Shown: in pieces, positions 63,771-64,000 of the stretch
How positions within the stretch are numbered: the stretch's first letter is position 1
Layout of the letters: every line of letters starts with the position of its first letter
Origin: Bacteroidales bacterium
GTDB taxonomy: Bacteria > Bacteroidota > Bacteroidia > Bacteroidales > M50B96
DNA length: 64,000 nucleotides
NCBI GenBank assembly: GCA_021740905.1
Contig: JAIOYV010000006.1
Span: 1 to 64,000 of the forward strand
Direction of reading: 5' to 3'
Program-made: the position numbers and the translations under genes
Notes under the pieces: generated by a model
What the model was told of the DNA's origin: nothing
The model's input: the letters and a program-made list of their open reading frames with translations, nothing else
Database searches by the model: none

Positions 63771-64000
63771 CTAAATACTAAAATTTTTCTCCAAAACGTC
63801 AATTGAACCTTCAGTGAGAAGTAAAGTAACTGCATCTAAAATAGTGTATGTGTTTAATTCAGATGCTGTTACGACCTTACTGTCCGCCAAATTCCTGGAC
63901 GACAAATATAGACTTTTATTTGGTTCGTTGATAACCAATAAAGATTTTTTATTATCAATCTTTAAATTTTTACGCAAAGCCACAAATTCTTTGGTCTTTG
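63771..64000 (-). CDS. rplD: 50S ribosomal protein L4, C-terminal part (cut by window end)
   Basis: The frame runs through the window edge; its last ~76 residues are visible (KTKEFVALRKNLKID ... SLLVINEPNKSLYLSSRNL ... VVTASELNTYTILDAVTLLLTEGSIDVLEKNF). The Met/GTG at 63983 is internal. The N-terminal part, and presumably rplC and rpsJ, lie beyond 64000. Confidence 0.93.
   Translation of the reverse strand, partial: KTKEFVALRKNLKIDNKKSLLVINEPNKSLYLSSRNLADSKVVTASELNTYTILDAVTLLLTEGSIDVLEKNFSI

Overview
The window comes from a Bacteroidota chromosome. It encodes SprA, the giant outer-membrane translocon of the type IX secretion system (T9SS), and at least two proteins with T9SS type A C-terminal sorting domains. 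The promoters that can be read follow the Bacteroidota pattern (TTTG near -33, TAnnTTTG near -7), Shine-Dalgarno sites are mostly absent, and map and infA lie between secY and rpmJ. The mix of genes (S46 dipeptidyl-peptidase, Porin_10-type porin, eukaryote-like citrate synthase, HYC_CC_PP-like protein) suggests a Bacteroidales/Marinilabiliales-like organism, but a genus cannot be assigned from sequence reading alone.

Layout. 1-2.5 kb: minus-strand genes for a membrane methyltransferase-like protein, an unlisted 46-residue membrane peptide, a conserved hypothetical protein and a voltage-gated-type K+ channel with a C-terminal zinc ribbon. 2.8-6.1 kb: gmhA, then an MBOAT acyltransferase with its SGNH-hydrolase partner. 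6.4-8.1 kb: accessory patch with an AlbA/HATPase gene broken by one in-frame TAA, flanked by 23-bp direct repeats and followed by a gene remnant. 8.3-18 kb: kbl, then convergent sprA and ruvA. 18-20.6 kb: low-GC accessory patch with two hypothetical genes, a broken antitoxin gene behind an operator-like repeat array, and a VapBC-type pair. 20.7-25.2 kb: porin, MltF-like transglycosylase, CoA-type Nudix hydrolase.

25.7-37.6 kb is a heavy-metal (probably copper/silver-type) efflux cluster: a small Cys-rich HYC_CC_PP-like protein, CusA-type RND pump, four-helix-bundle (S23-like) protein, TolC-type outer-membrane factor, CusB-type adaptor carrying two C-terminal HMA domains, a large secreted T9SS protein, a free periplasmic HMA protein and a Crp/Fnr regulator. 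A T9SS thioredoxin-like protein and an outer-membrane barrel protein follow. The most unusual feature is here. The four-helix-bundle gene sits between two arrays of short repeats: GAAATA every ~10.6 bp upstream, and the complementary TATTTC every 10 bp downstream. The downstream array is translated as part of the TolC signal peptide. The gene plus arrays looks like an inserted element.

39.8-50 kb: tRNA-Leu(CAA), proline dehydrogenase, S46 peptidase, class IV aminotransferase, flavin reductase, LytTR response regulator, gltA and eno. 50.3-64 kb: the fused S10-spc-alpha ribosomal protein operon on the minus strand, from rplQ (last gene) back to the 3' end of rplD at the window edge, in the usual order and including rpmJ.
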